A stretch of 45,615 bases of DNA from Citricoccus zhacaiensis (GTDB taxonomy: Bacteria; Actinomycetota; Actinomycetes; Actinomycetales; Micrococcaceae): assembly GCF_014645315.1 (NCBI RefSeq), contig NZ_BMLQ01000012.1, positions 1-45,615 of the forward strand, in the 5' to 3' direction. Below the pieces are notes generated by a model. The model saw only the letters and a list, made by a program, of their open reading frames with translations. It did not search any database and was not told where the DNA came from. Positions 17,642-26,643 of this stretch are shown here, one piece after another. Both the position numbers and the translations under genes were made by a program. How positions within the stretch are numbered: position 1 is the stretch's first letter; every line of letters starts with the position of its first letter.

Positions 17642-19009
17642 ATGTCGACTGCAATCACCGAACCAGCTTCGGTTCCCGTCAACGCACCCGGAGACACCCG
17701 GAACGCCCGGCGCGCCGCGCTCTCCGGCTTCCTGGGCAGCACCCTGGAGTACTACGACTTCTTCATCTACGGCTCGGCCGCGGCGCTGGTCTTCAGCTCC
17801 GTGTTCTTCGCCGATGACAGCGCCACCTCCGTCCTGCTGTCCATCAGCACCCTGGGCGTGGCCTACGTGGCCCGCCCCCTTGGCGCCGTCCTCTGGGGGC
17901 ACCTCGGAGACACCTTCGGCCGCCGCAACACCCTGATGGCCTGCCTGCTGATGATGGGCGTGTCCACCCTCCTGATCGGATGTCTGCCGACCTACGACCA
18001 GATCGGCATCTGGGCCCCGATCCTGCTGGTGCTCTTGCGCCTCCTGCAGGGCCTGTCCGCCGGCGGTGAATCGCCGGGCGCGGCCTCGCTGTCCATGGAG
18101 CACGCCCCGGCGGGCCGCCGTGGCTTCTTCGCCTCCTTCACCATGTCCGGAATCATGTTCGGCATCGTGCTGGCCACTCTCGTCTTCATCCCGGTGGCCG
18201 CCATGGACGACGAGGCGTTGCTGTCCTGGGGTTGGCGCGTCCCGTTCTGGATCTCCATCCTCCTGACCATCTTCGCCTTCGTCGTCCGCCGCACCTTGGA
18301 CGAGCCGGAGGTCTTCGAGGAGACCAAGGAGGCCAACGAGGTCGTCAAGGTCCCGTTCGTCGAGTTGTTCCGCAGCCACTGGGCCTCTGTGGTCCGCGTG
18401 ATGTTCGCCGCCACGTTCGCCATGATGAACACCGTCGTCAACGTCTTCGGCCTGGCCTACGCGGTCGAGTACAACGGCATCGAGCGCACCACCATGCTGC
18501 TGGCCATCGCCGCCGGCAACTTCGCCGCCGTCCTCACCCAGCCGTTCTACGGCTGGCTCTCGGACAGGATCGGCCGCAAGCCCGTCTTCATCGGCGGTGC
18601 CCTGGGAGCCGGCGTGATGATGTTCGTGTTCTTCAACGCCATCGGCACCGGGAACGTGGCCATGGTGTTCATCTCCGCGATCATCCTGTTCGGCGTCTTC
18701 TACGCAGCACCCAACGGCTCCTATATGGCCAGCTTCCCGGAGCAGTTCCCCGCACGGGTCCGTTACTCGGGCATGGCGATCGGCCTCATGCTCGGCCTGC
18801 TCGTCTCCGGCTTCGCCCCGGCCCTGGCCCAGTTGATGACCAGTGGCGACACCGCCAACTGGGGTCCCGTGGCCTGGATGTGCTGCGGGTTCGCCGTGCT
18901 CTCCGCCATCGCCTTCGCCACCGGCCCGGAGACCTACAAGGTGCCGATGCAGTTCCTGGGCCTGAAGCGCAGCGAACTGAAGAAGCTCAAGTCCGAGGGT
19001 GCCTTCTGA
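17642..19009 (+). CDS. MHS-family MFS metabolite:H+ symporter
   Basis: 455 residues, 12 predicted helices. N-terminal signature of the metabolite/H+ symporter (MHS) branch: [24 protein letters not shown], then [21 protein letters not shown] (loop 2-3 motif), and the second-half repeat [17 protein letters not shown] proteins import carboxylates such as shikimate, alpha-ketoglutarate, proline/betaine or aromatic acids. The position in the interval bounded by metF and ligM makes an aromatic acid a reasonable guess, but its promoter lacks the full operator shared by those genes. ATG preceded by AAGGGCGG. Long 5' region contains the AT-rich TTATATAGT, a possible -10. Confidence 0.85.
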   Translation: MSTAITEPASVPVNAPGDTRNARRAALSGFLGSTLEYYDFFIYGSAAALVFSSVFFADDSATSVLLSISTLGVAYVARPLGAVLWGHLGDTFGRRNTLMACLLMMGVSTLLIGCLPTYDQIGIWAPILLVLLRLLQGLSAGGESPGAASLSMEHAPAGRRGFFASFTMSGIMFGIVLATLVFIPVAAMDDEALLSWGWRVPFWISILLTIFAFVVRRTLDEPEVFEETKEANEVVKVPFVELFRSHWASVVRVMFAATFAMMNTVVNVFGLAYAVEYNGIERTTMLLAIAAGNFAAVLTQPFYGWLSDRIGRKPVFIGGALGAGVMMFVFFNAIGTGNVAMVFISAIILFGVFYAAPNGSYMASFPEQFPARVRYSGMAIGLMLGLLVSGFAPALAQLMTSGDTANWGPVAWMCCGFAVLSAIAFATGPETYKVPMQFLGLKRSELKKLKSEGAF

Positions 19010-19039
19010 GCCGGAACTGATCCGCACCCCGCGGTCTCG

Positions 19040-19045
19040 TAGGCT
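19040..19045 (+). promoter_or_regulatory. TAGGCT -10 box of leaderless lipoprotein gene
   Basis: TANNNT hexamer six bases before the ATG, no ribosome site. Confidence 0.45.
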
Positions 19046-19051
19046 GGGTCC

Positions 19052-19615
19052 ATGAGCCAGCACCCCGCGCAGCGACCGTCCGGCAGAGTCCGGGCGGTCG
19101 CTGGCGTCTACAGGGCGCGGAAGGCTTCGAAGGTTCTGTGCACGACGTCGGCGCTCGCCCTCGCGGCCGTCCTCGCCGGCTGCGGTGGTCCGGGAGATGC
19201 CGAGGAGGTGGTGGGTGCCTCGACCCCCTCACCGGCCGTTTCGGCGGAGGCGACGAGCATCTTCCAGCTCTCCCCCGGCCAGTGCTTCGACCGGCCCGCC
19301 GCCGAGGGGCTGTATGAGGTGGCGGTGGTTCCGTGCGAGGTGGCCCACGACCTGGAGATGTACGCCCTGTTCCAGCTGGACGACCCGGCCTGGCCTGGTG
19401 AATCCGCGGTTCACCAGCAGGCCGACCAGGGCTGCCGCGAGCAGTTCGTGTCCCTCACGGGCACGGAACCGGCGCAGTCGGATCTGGGCTACACCATGTA
19501 CACCCCGTCCGAGGGGTCCTGGTCCGAGGGTGACCGCCAGGTGCAGTGCGCACTGCAGCTCAACAGCGGCGGCCGGATGATCGGCTCACAGATGGCTGCC
19601 CCCGCAGCCGGTTAG
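19052..19615 (+). CDS. Septum_form-family lipoprotein
   Basis: 187 residues. Basic N-terminus, hydrophobic stretch and lipobox LAGC (Cys near 48) mark it as an exported lipoprotein. The mature domain matches the actinobacterial septum-formation (Septum_form) pattern: FQLSPGQCFD ... VAVVPCEVAHDLEMYALFQL, with the paired cysteines, then a second CREQF cysteine and the C-terminal CALQL. The family is named after a mycobacterial protein but its biochemical role is not established. TANNNT box precedes the ATG by six bases, so the message is probably leaderless. Converges with the two-TM gene, with only eight bases between the stops. Confidence 0.7.
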   Translation: MSQHPAQRPSGRVRAVAGVYRARKASKVLCTTSALALAAVLAGCGGPGDAEEVVGASTPSPAVSAEATSIFQLSPGQCFDRPAAEGLYEVAVVPCEVAHDLEMYALFQLDDPAWPGESAVHQQADQGCREQFVSLTGTEPAQSDLGYTMYTPSEGSWSEGDRQVQCALQLNSGGRMIGSQMAAPAAG

Positions 19616-19623
19616 TGCCCGCG

Positions 19624-20277
19624 TTAGCCCGCCGCACCGTCCAGGAACCACCGGTATCTCAACCGCAGGGCCCGCTCGGTACTGCCCGCCACTGCTCCGA
19701 TCCCGAGGGTGATCGTGAGCCACAGCGGCAGCTGCACCGGCGAGACGAAGGCCCCGATGCTCTCGGCCACCGGCGGAATGGCAGTCAGCTGCTCGGCCAG
19801 CTCCAGCAGGACCAGGACGACCCCGATGCCGATCAGGATCAGGGAGATCACACCGATCCAACGGCTCCACACCGGGTGAGAACTATCAAAGCGCGCGCGG
19901 CGCCCCTCGGCGGAACGCGAATCCGGGACCAGCTGGCGGGCGGCACCGTCCTCGGTGACATAGTGGCAACGCTTGAGCCCGAAGGCACTCGTGGCCACCT
20001 CAATGACCCCACCGGGAACGGGGAACACGGCGGGCGACTTGGACTCGGCGTGGAGCCTGCCGTCCAGGTAGAGCCGGGCCATGACCTCGCCGGTCTTCGC
20101 ATCACCGAGATAGCCGACGCTCACGGCATAGTCCACCGGCTGGCCATCCTCGCCGGTGATCCGCAGGTGCATGAGGCCGCGGTTCAGCAGTTGCCACCAG
20201 CGAAAGCGTTTCAGGGGACGCCCGTCGCCCGGTTTCACGCGCTTGGTCAGGCGATCCCGCCGCCAGTCCTGGAACAT
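19624..20277 (-). CDS. Two-TM protein of unknown function (TetR-controlled candidate)
   Basis: 217 residues, not assigned to a family I can name. The N-terminal ~140 residues look like a cytoplasmic beta-rich domain (HLRITGEDGQPVDYAVSVGYLGDAKTGEVMARLYLDG, with VPGGVIEVATSAFGLKRCHYV). Two C-terminal helices follow: WIGVISLILIGIGVVLVLLELA and LPLWLTITLGIGAVAG, ending in an Arg-rich tail. Start MFQDWRRD chosen for its excellent GGAGGAGGGCAAGG ribosome site. Divergent from a TetR gene, with two copies of a TetR-type palindrome between them, so it is the likely regulated target. Its substrate or role is unknown. Confidence 0.6.
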   Translation of the reverse strand: MFQDWRRDRLTKRVKPGDGRPLKRFRWWQLLNRGLMHLRITGEDGQPVDYAVSVGYLGDAKTGEVMARLYLDGRLHAESKSPAVFPVPGGVIEVATSAFGLKRCHYVTEDGAARQLVPDSRSAEGRRARFDSSHPVWSRWIGVISLILIGIGVVLVLLELAEQLTAIPPVAESIGAFVSPVQLPLWLTITLGIGAVAGSTERALRLRYRWFLDGAAG

Positions 20278-20349
20278 GCCTTGCCCTCCTCCGGGGTGCC
20301 GGGCCGGCGTCGTGCTGATGACGATCCCGGACCCTTCGCCGCATCCCTG

Positions 20350-20364
20350 TAGCACGCCGTGTTA
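20350..20364. promoter_or_regulatory. TetR operator copy 1
   Basis: TAGCAC-N3-GTGTTA, palindrome with one mismatch, in the divergent region of the TetR gene. Confidence 0.6.
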
Positions 20365-20381
20365 GTCCTGCGCTGAAACCG

Positions 20382-20396
20382 TAACACAGCGTGTTA
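20382..20396. promoter_or_regulatory. TetR operator copy 2
   Basis: TAACAC-N3-GTGTTA, perfect palindrome, centred 32 bases (about three helical turns) from copy 1. Confidence 0.65.
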
Positions 20397-20417
20397 TTTG
20401 AGTGCGAGAATGGGCCG

Positions 20418-21095
20418 ATGGCATCCAAGGACGCAGCAGACATCGGCACTCGCGGGAGGATCATCATCGCGGCCGCGGAAATGGTCTCCGAGGACCCTCG
20501 TGCCCGGCTGAGCGTGCGCGCCGTGGCCGCGCGGGCCGGCATCAGCACCGGCTCACTCCGATACCACTTCCCGACCCAGCGCGAGCTCCAGGACACGGTC
20601 CTGCAGACCATCTACGAGGTGGTGGCGCCGGACGACCAGATCAAGGACCGCTCGCTGCCGCCCCGGGACCGCCTGGTCGGCTGCCTGCGCAACATCCTCG
20701 CACCGGCCGGCGTCGGGCAGGAGGCCCGGGACGGCTGGGCCACCGTCTTCCGCACGTTCATCGCCCCGGAGCCGACCGACGAGTCCGACGCGGCATATCA
20801 GGCTATCTGGCGGGAGGCACAGCATCGCGTGGAGTACTGGCTCTCCGTCCTGGCCGAGGAGGGTGCCATGCCCGCCGGCGACCCGTCGGCCCGCGCCCGG
20901 TTCCTCATGACGGTGGTCAATGGGCTCTCGATTGAACGCGCCCTGCCGGCGGACGCCTCCCTCCTGGCCCATGAGACCGCGACCCTGTACCTGGCCGTGG
21001 ATGCGGTGCTCGGCTCACCGCTGCCTGACCCGACAAACGCCAGGGACGACGTCGGCGCCCCACCTGCGGAAGGTGAGGCGCCGACGTCGTCCTGA
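20418..21095 (+). CDS. TetR-family transcriptional regulator
   Basis: 225 residues. N-terminal HTH: GRIIIAAAEMVSEDPRARLSVRAVAARAGISTGSLRYHFPTQRELQDTV (residues ~14-62), the standard TetR_N arrangement with GSLRYHF. C-terminal ligand-binding helices are of the PF17940-like type (GWATVFRTFIAPEP). Start MASKDAA is 22 bases downstream of the second operator; an upstream GTG would lie inside that operator. Autoregulation and control of the divergent two-TM gene are inferred from the paired palindromes. The last 17 codons form one arm-loop-arm of a 16-base stem, so the terminator begins inside the coding sequence. Effector unknown. Confidence 0.88.
   Translation: MASKDAADIGTRGRIIIAAAEMVSEDPRARLSVRAVAARAGISTGSLRYHFPTQRELQDTVLQTIYEVVAPDDQIKDRSLPPRDRLVGCLRNILAPAGVGQEARDGWATVFRTFIAPEPTDESDAAYQAIWREAQHRVEYWLSVLAEEGAMPAGDPSARARFLMTVVNGLSIERALPADASLLAHETATLYLAVDAVLGSPLPDPTNARDDVGAPPAEGEAPTSS
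21044..21092. terminator. 16-bp hairpin inside tetR 3' end
   Basis: GGACGACGTCGGCGCC and its exact complement flank a 17-base loop; the whole stem-loop is coding and the stop codon follows immediately. Confidence 0.65.
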
Positions 21096-21100
21096 TGACC

Positions 21101-21135
21101 ATGCGGGCCACCCCACCGGTGGGGATGGCCCGCAT
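21101..21135. terminator. Near-perfect hairpin between tetR and ligM
   Basis: ATGCGGGCCACCCCACC pairs with GGTGGGG-A-TGGCCCGCAT; one bulged A and almost no loop. Placed between converging genes 31 bases before the ligM stop; second of two tandem hairpins. Confidence 0.75.
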
Positions 21136-21166
21136 AGCGGATTCGTGGCCGTTCAGGCCGAGGGGA

Positions 21167-22816
<1,650 letters not shown>

Positions 22817-22817
22817 C

Positions 22818-22823
22818 TACGCT
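22818..22823 (+). promoter_or_regulatory. TACGCT -10 box of leaderless thioesterase gene
   Basis: TANNNT hexamer six bases before the ATG, no ribosome site. Confidence 0.4.
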
Positions 22824-22829
22824 CGGACC

Positions 22830-23312
22830 ATGAGCGAAGAACCGACCGACCGCACCGCCGCCCTGCCCACGATCGGCCTGGACGGACCCATCGATCCGGC
22901 CACGGACGGCGTCAGCTTCCACACGCGCAAGTGGGTCAAACCCGAAGACCTCAACGCCAACGGCACCCTCTTCGGCGGCTCGCTCCTGCGCTGGATCGAC
23001 GAGCAGGCCGCCATCTACGCCATCATCCAGCTTGGCAACCACCGCAGCGTCACGAAGCTGATCTCCGAGATCAACTTCGTCTCCTCCGCCGAGCAGGGGG
23101 ACATGATCGAAATGGGCCTGAAGGCCACGCACTTCGGCCGCACCTCCCTGACCATGCGCGCCGAGGTCCGCAACATGATCACCCGCCAGGTCATCCTCAC
23201 CATCGAGAAGATCGTCTTCGTCTCCCTCGGCCCGGACGGCAAACCCGTCCCGCATGGCTACACGGATATCACCTATCACCGGGACCGCCTCCCGGTGCAG
23301 AACCGCAGCTGA
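22830..23312 (+). CDS. Acyl-CoA thioesterase (hotdog fold)
   Basis: 160 residues. Cytoplasmic acyl-CoA thioesterase of the YciA/BFIT type: the hotdog signature NANGTLFGGSLLRWIDEQAAIYAI (about 48-71, catalytic Asp in the WIDE segment), SEINFVSSAEQGDMIEMGL, and THFGRTSLTMRAEV. It hydrolyses acyl-CoA to acid plus CoA; chain-length range unknown. ATG preceded by TACGCT at six bases and no ribosome site. Upstream of the marR gene on the same strand but separated by about 100 bases with a separate promoter. A link to the neighbouring CoA-transferase operon is conceivable but unproven. Confidence 0.85.
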   Translation: MSEEPTDRTAALPTIGLDGPIDPATDGVSFHTRKWVKPEDLNANGTLFGGSLLRWIDEQAAIYAIIQLGNHRSVTKLISEINFVSSAEQGDMIEMGLKATHFGRTSLTMRAEVRNMITRQVILTIEKIVFVSLGPDGKPVPHGYTDITYHRDRLPVQNRS

Positions 23313-23383
23313 TGCAGCACCACACACCCCTGCCCGACGCCGGCCCTCGCCCCACCGGCACCGCCCACCTGAACGGTGGCGGA

Positions 23384-23406
23384 GAATCACAAGCGACTTG
23401 ATATCC
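23384..23406. promoter_or_regulatory. Putative MarR operator in marR promoter
   Basis: GAATCACA-N7-TGATATCC aligns without gaps to the perfect palindrome GAATATCA-N7-TGATATTC in front of the ABC/dehydratase operon (32957-32979). TATCCT at 23402-23407 doubles as -10 for a leaderless GTG at 23415. Confidence 0.5.
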
Positions 23407-23414
23407 TCGAAAGG

Positions 23415-24035
23415 GTGACAGAGATCGAACGAGACGCGCGCGGCGCTCCGGCCACCGACCGGCTGAACTACACCGCCTACCGGCTGAGCCGGGCGCTGGA
23501 CCGGTTCACCGAGAATTTGGCCCTGGCCCACGGGGTGACGCTGTCACAGTTCCTGATCCTCCAGGTCCTGGGCGAGGGGCTGCCCCTCTCCAACGCCCAG
23601 CTGGGACGGCGTACCTTCGTCAGCGCACAGGCCGCCCACCTTGTGGCGAACGAGCTGATCGACCTCGGCCTCGTGGAACGCGGCAACCACCCGACGAACC
23701 GCCGGGTGCGCCTGGTCAAGCTGACCGAGAGCGGCTGGGACCTCGTCCAACGCTGTGGGCAGGAGCTGCAGCGCCACGAGCGGCGGCTCACCGCCGCGGT
23801 GGGCGAGGACCTCGGCAACTCGATCGTCGACGTCCTGGACCACGCGGCCCGCGAACTCGCCGGCGGATACTTCGGGGATGACGAGGCCGAGGCGGACGCC
23901 ATCTCCCGGCGGCAGATCACCAGCCGGCCGCGGCACGTCCCCTCGCGCCTGGCCGCGAACCGCCTGCGCTCCGCCGGCAGGGACGCCAAGGATGCCAGCG
24001 ACTCCGGCGACCTCGCGGACGGCTCCGCCGACTGA
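23415..24035 (+). CDS. MarR-family transcriptional regulator
   Basis: 206 residues from GTG. Winged HTH core: LSQFLILQVLGEGLPLSNAQLGRRTFVSAQAAHLVANELIDLGLVERGNHPTNRRVRLVKLTESG, flanked by dimerisation helices. The C-terminal ~45 residues are a polar, low-complexity tail beyond the usual MarR length. I prefer the GTG eight bases after TATCCT (leaderless) over an in-frame GTG 13 codons upstream, because the putative operator lies between them. It converges with the eight-gene minus-strand operon (39 bases between stops), and both promoters share a related palindrome, so it is the best candidate regulator of that operon. Ligand unknown. DesR, which controls Sphingobium ligM, is also MarR-type, so control of ligM is an alternative. 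Confidence 0.8.
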   Translation: MTEIERDARGAPATDRLNYTAYRLSRALDRFTENLALAHGVTLSQFLILQVLGEGLPLSNAQLGRRTFVSAQAAHLVANELIDLGLVERGNHPTNRRVRLVKLTESGWDLVQRCGQELQRHERRLTAAVGEDLGNSIVDVLDHAARELAGGYFGDDEAEADAISRRQITSRPRHVPSRLAANRLRSAGRDAKDASDSGDLADGSAD

Positions 24036-24074
24036 TCCCCAGTCCGGCCGACAGTTCCCGCTCTGGCGACAGCC

Positions 24075-25367
24075 TCAGGAGCGCGACGGCGCCGTCCGGA
24101 CCAGCACCAGCGCGGTGCAGACCAGTGCGCTCGCGGCGGCCACCGCCAGGGACACCCGCCCGGAGCTGGCATCGATCAGCCAACCCATGAGCAGGGCACC
24201 GAACGGCACCATCCCATAGCTGCCGAGGGTCATCCAGGACATCATGCGCCCGAGGAACCGGGGGTCCACGGACTCCTGTGCCGCGGCGTTGACGATCCCC
24301 TGGTAGTAGCCGATCCCCAGTCCCAGCAGCGGGGCGGCGCACAGGAAGAGCGCCAGGGTGGGTGCTGCCGCGTTCAACGCCAGCACCACCCCGAACACCG
24401 CCGTGGCCGGGACCATCGCCCGCACGGAGACCTTGCGCTGCCGGGCCGCCAGGATCCCTCCCAGCACGGCGCCCACGGCATTGAGCGTGTGCACGGCGCC
24501 GACAGCACCGGCATCCCCGCCATAGCTGAGGTCCACTGTGGAGGTCAGCACCAGACCGAAGTTCATGGCCAGCAGGGACACCACCACGTTCACCACCAGC
24601 AGGGTGTTTACGTCCCGGCCGCGCTGGAACGGGACGCGGCCGCGCGGGCGGGCTCCGCCGTCGTGCTGGGCCCGGGGGTGCAGCTCGGCCGGGTGGATCA
24701 TCCACCGGGTGCCGAAGACCACCAGGTAGGCACCGGCGTTGATGAGGATGCACAGGGCCGCCCCCAGCCCCTGGAAGGCGAGGCCGGCGAGCGCCGGGCC
24801 GACGGAGCGGGCGGCCGCCAGGGCGATGGTGCTGATCGAGGCGGCACTGGACAGGCCGCCGGGTCCCACGAGTTCGAAGATGATCGCCTGCGCCGCGACG
24901 CGTTCGAAGGCCTGGACGGAGCCGAGGACGCCGACCAGCCCATAGATCAGCCACAGATTCGGGTCCTCGGTCACCACCAGCGCCAGGGCGGCTGTGACCA
25001 CGGCGGAGAGCAGCGAGGTCACCAGCAGCACGGTCCGGGCGGCCACCCGGTCCACCAGTCGGCCGGCGGCCAGACCCAGCACGAAGATGGGCAGGAATTG
25101 TGCGATCGTGATGCCGCTCAGGGCCTGGGCGCTGCCTGTGGCGTTGAGGACGACCAGCTGCAGGGCCAGGTTCTGGAACCAGACCCCGGTGTTGGAGATG
25201 ACCTGGCCGATGAAGTACAGGGAGAAATTCCGCTGCCGGAACGGGCCTGACGATCCCGATACTGCCGGGGACCTCGACTTGCCCTCCGCGCCGGGATCTC
25301 CCTCCGGATCGGGCTCTCTCTCCGGGCCGGGCTCTCTCTCCGGGCCGGGTTCGTCCGGCTCAGACAC
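24075..25367 (-). CDS. MFS transporter (MFS_3/EntS-like exporter)
   Basis: 430 residues, last gene of the operon. 12 predicted helices; the opening RQRNFSLYFIGQVISNTGVWFQNLALQLVVL is typical of the DHA3/EntS branch, which includes exporters of siderophores and macrolides. The cytoplasmic N-terminus carries a Pro-Gly-Glu-Arg hexapeptide repeat encoded by two perfect and one decayed 18-base repeats. GTG start overlaps the preceding stop by eight bases. Its position after CoA-transferase and dehydratase-like genes, opposite an importer at the head of the operon, suggests export of a product or of a toxic intermediate; the substrate is unknown. Confidence 0.75.
   Translation of the reverse strand: MSEPDEPGPEREPGPEREPDPEGDPGAEGKSRSPAVSGSSGPFRQRNFSLYFIGQVISNTGVWFQNLALQLVVLNATGSAQALSGITIAQFLPIFVLGLAAGRLVDRVAARTVLLVTSLLSAVVTAALALVVTEDPNLWLIYGLVGVLGSVQAFERVAAQAIIFELVGPGGLSSAASISTIALAAARSVGPALAGLAFQGLGAALCILINAGAYLVVFGTRWMIHPAELHPRAQHDGGARPRGRVPFQRGRDVNTLLVVNVVVSLLAMNFGLVLTSTVDLSYGGDAGAVGAVHTLNAVGAVLGGILAARQRKVSVRAMVPATAVFGVVLALNAAAPTLALFLCAAPLLGLGIGYYQGIVNAAAQESVDPRFLGRMMSWMTLGSYGMVPFGALLMGWLIDASSGRVSLAVAAASALVCTALVLVRTAPSRS
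25293..25346 (-). repeat. 18-bp tandem repeat in MFS gene
   Basis: Two perfect copies (25311-25328, 25329-25346) and one diverged copy (25293-25310). In frame, giving a repeated six-residue unit, so copy number can vary without frameshift. Confidence 0.85.
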
Positions 25368-26643
25368 GGCGCCGGATGAACTCGGCTATCCGCTCGGGGA
25401 TCCGGGCGGCCGAACTCGACCGCTGATCCGCGTTGTTGGCCCGGATCTCCAGTACGGGGATCCCCTCGGCTTCCAGGGCCTCGGTGATGAATCCGCTGCC
25501 CGGGGTGTCGTCGGCCACCAGGTGCACCACGCCGTCCACTCCGTGGGTCAGGGCCTCCTTGACGTACCACTGGGAGGACCACGGCGGCACGTACAGCTGG
25601 TCGGTGATCCCCACGAACCGGGCGGCGAGCGCGCGCACGGGGTCGTCGCCGTACCGGAGGTAGCCGTCCGCGGCGATGGCCAGGTACATGGACCACACGA
25701 ACACCGCCCCGAACTCCTCCTGGAACCGGGTGTACAGGCCCAGGTCTGACCACAGCCCGCGGCCGACCCACATCAGCCGCTTCCGCTCCCCCGGGCAGAC
25801 GGCGACCTGCCGGTCCACACGCTCGGCGGTCTCCTCATAGAGACTCCGCGCCGCGTCCACGGCCCACTGGGTGCCGCGCTGCCACTGCGGCGCCATCACG
25901 GCGGGCATGGTGTCATTGACGAGCACCGGGGTGGGCCGGGTGGTGGCGATCAGGTCCCGGGTGCGCCGGTTCCACTCGGCCTGCTCGTTGCCCAGGGCCA
26001 TGATCTCGGCCAGGCGGCCATAGTCCATGGTCCGTCCGGTCCGCTCCTCGAGCCAGGCGATCAGGTCCTGGATCTCGCCCTCGAGCAGGTCCAGGCGCTC
26101 CGTGCCGAAGGCCTGCTCCCACTGGTGCGGCACCAGTTCCCACCACCGGTCCGGCACCGGGTCCGCACCGGTGCGGGACAGCAGGAAGGTCTCGGTTCCC
26201 GGGCGGTTGCCCCACTGTTCGAAGATCTTGGCCGTGACGTCCCCGCTGCGTTCGGCTACCGCGAAGCGGGGGGCCGGCAGCCCGCCCCACGGCCGGTCCT
26301 CGGCCGGCAGATCCTGCTCCCCCAGCGGCATGGCGTCGTACTGGAGGCTGAAGTCCGGCAGCCCTCCAGCGGCCAACCGGTCCATGGAGGCCGGCCCGGC
26401 CTGCTTCGCGGCGATGATCGAGGACCACCACTGCGTGACCACGTACGGGATGTCCAGGGCGCGGAAGACCTCGTGCGGGGCATCGGCGTTGACCAGGGCG
26501 ATCGGCTCACCGGCGGCCGCGCGCTGGCGCACCGTCTGGAACCACTCCTTCTGGTGGCGGGTGGCGGCCACGGCCGAGCGCAGCCGCTGCCCTGCGGGGG
26601 CCTGTGGTGTTCGCGGCTGGGCCGGTGTTCGCGGCTCGGTCAC
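25360..26643 (-). CDS. 2-hydroxyacyl-CoA dehydratase-like protein lacking Fe-S cysteines
   Basis: 427 residues, HgdB/FldB-like (2-hydroxyacyl-CoA dehydratase D-component family). Recognised by overall layout: an N-terminal domain (PHEVFRALDIPYVVTQWWSS), a helical middle, and a C-terminal domain with HGVDGVVHLVADDTPGSGFITEALEAEGIPVLEIRANNADQRSSSAARIPERIAEFI, which parallels the ADG...C...GIP-L-E-D...R-E-A-F pattern. True dehydratases hold a [4Fe-4S] cluster with three cysteines; this protein contains a single cysteine in total (near 282), and the usual ligand positions are Thr/Trp, Leu and Asp. It may therefore be catalytically different or structural. ATGA overlap with the upstream partner gene. 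Function unknown. Confidence 0.65.
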   Translation of the reverse strand: MTEPRTPAQPRTPQAPAGQRLRSAVAATRHQKEWFQTVRQRAAAGEPIALVNADAPHEVFRALDIPYVVTQWWSSIIAAKQAGPASMDRLAAGGLPDFSLQYDAMPLGEQDLPAEDRPWGGLPAPRFAVAERSGDVTAKIFEQWGNRPGTETFLLSRTGADPVPDRWWELVPHQWEQAFGTERLDLLEGEIQDLIAWLEERTGRTMDYGRLAEIMALGNEQAEWNRRTRDLIATTRPTPVLVNDTMPAVMAPQWQRGTQWAVDAARSLYEETAERVDRQVAVCPGERKRLMWVGRGLWSDLGLYTRFQEEFGAVFVWSMYLAIAADGYLRYGDDPVRALAARFVGITDQLYVPPWSSQWYVKEALTHGVDGVVHLVADDTPGSGFITEALEAEGIPVLEIRANNADQRSSSAARIPERIAEFIRRRV

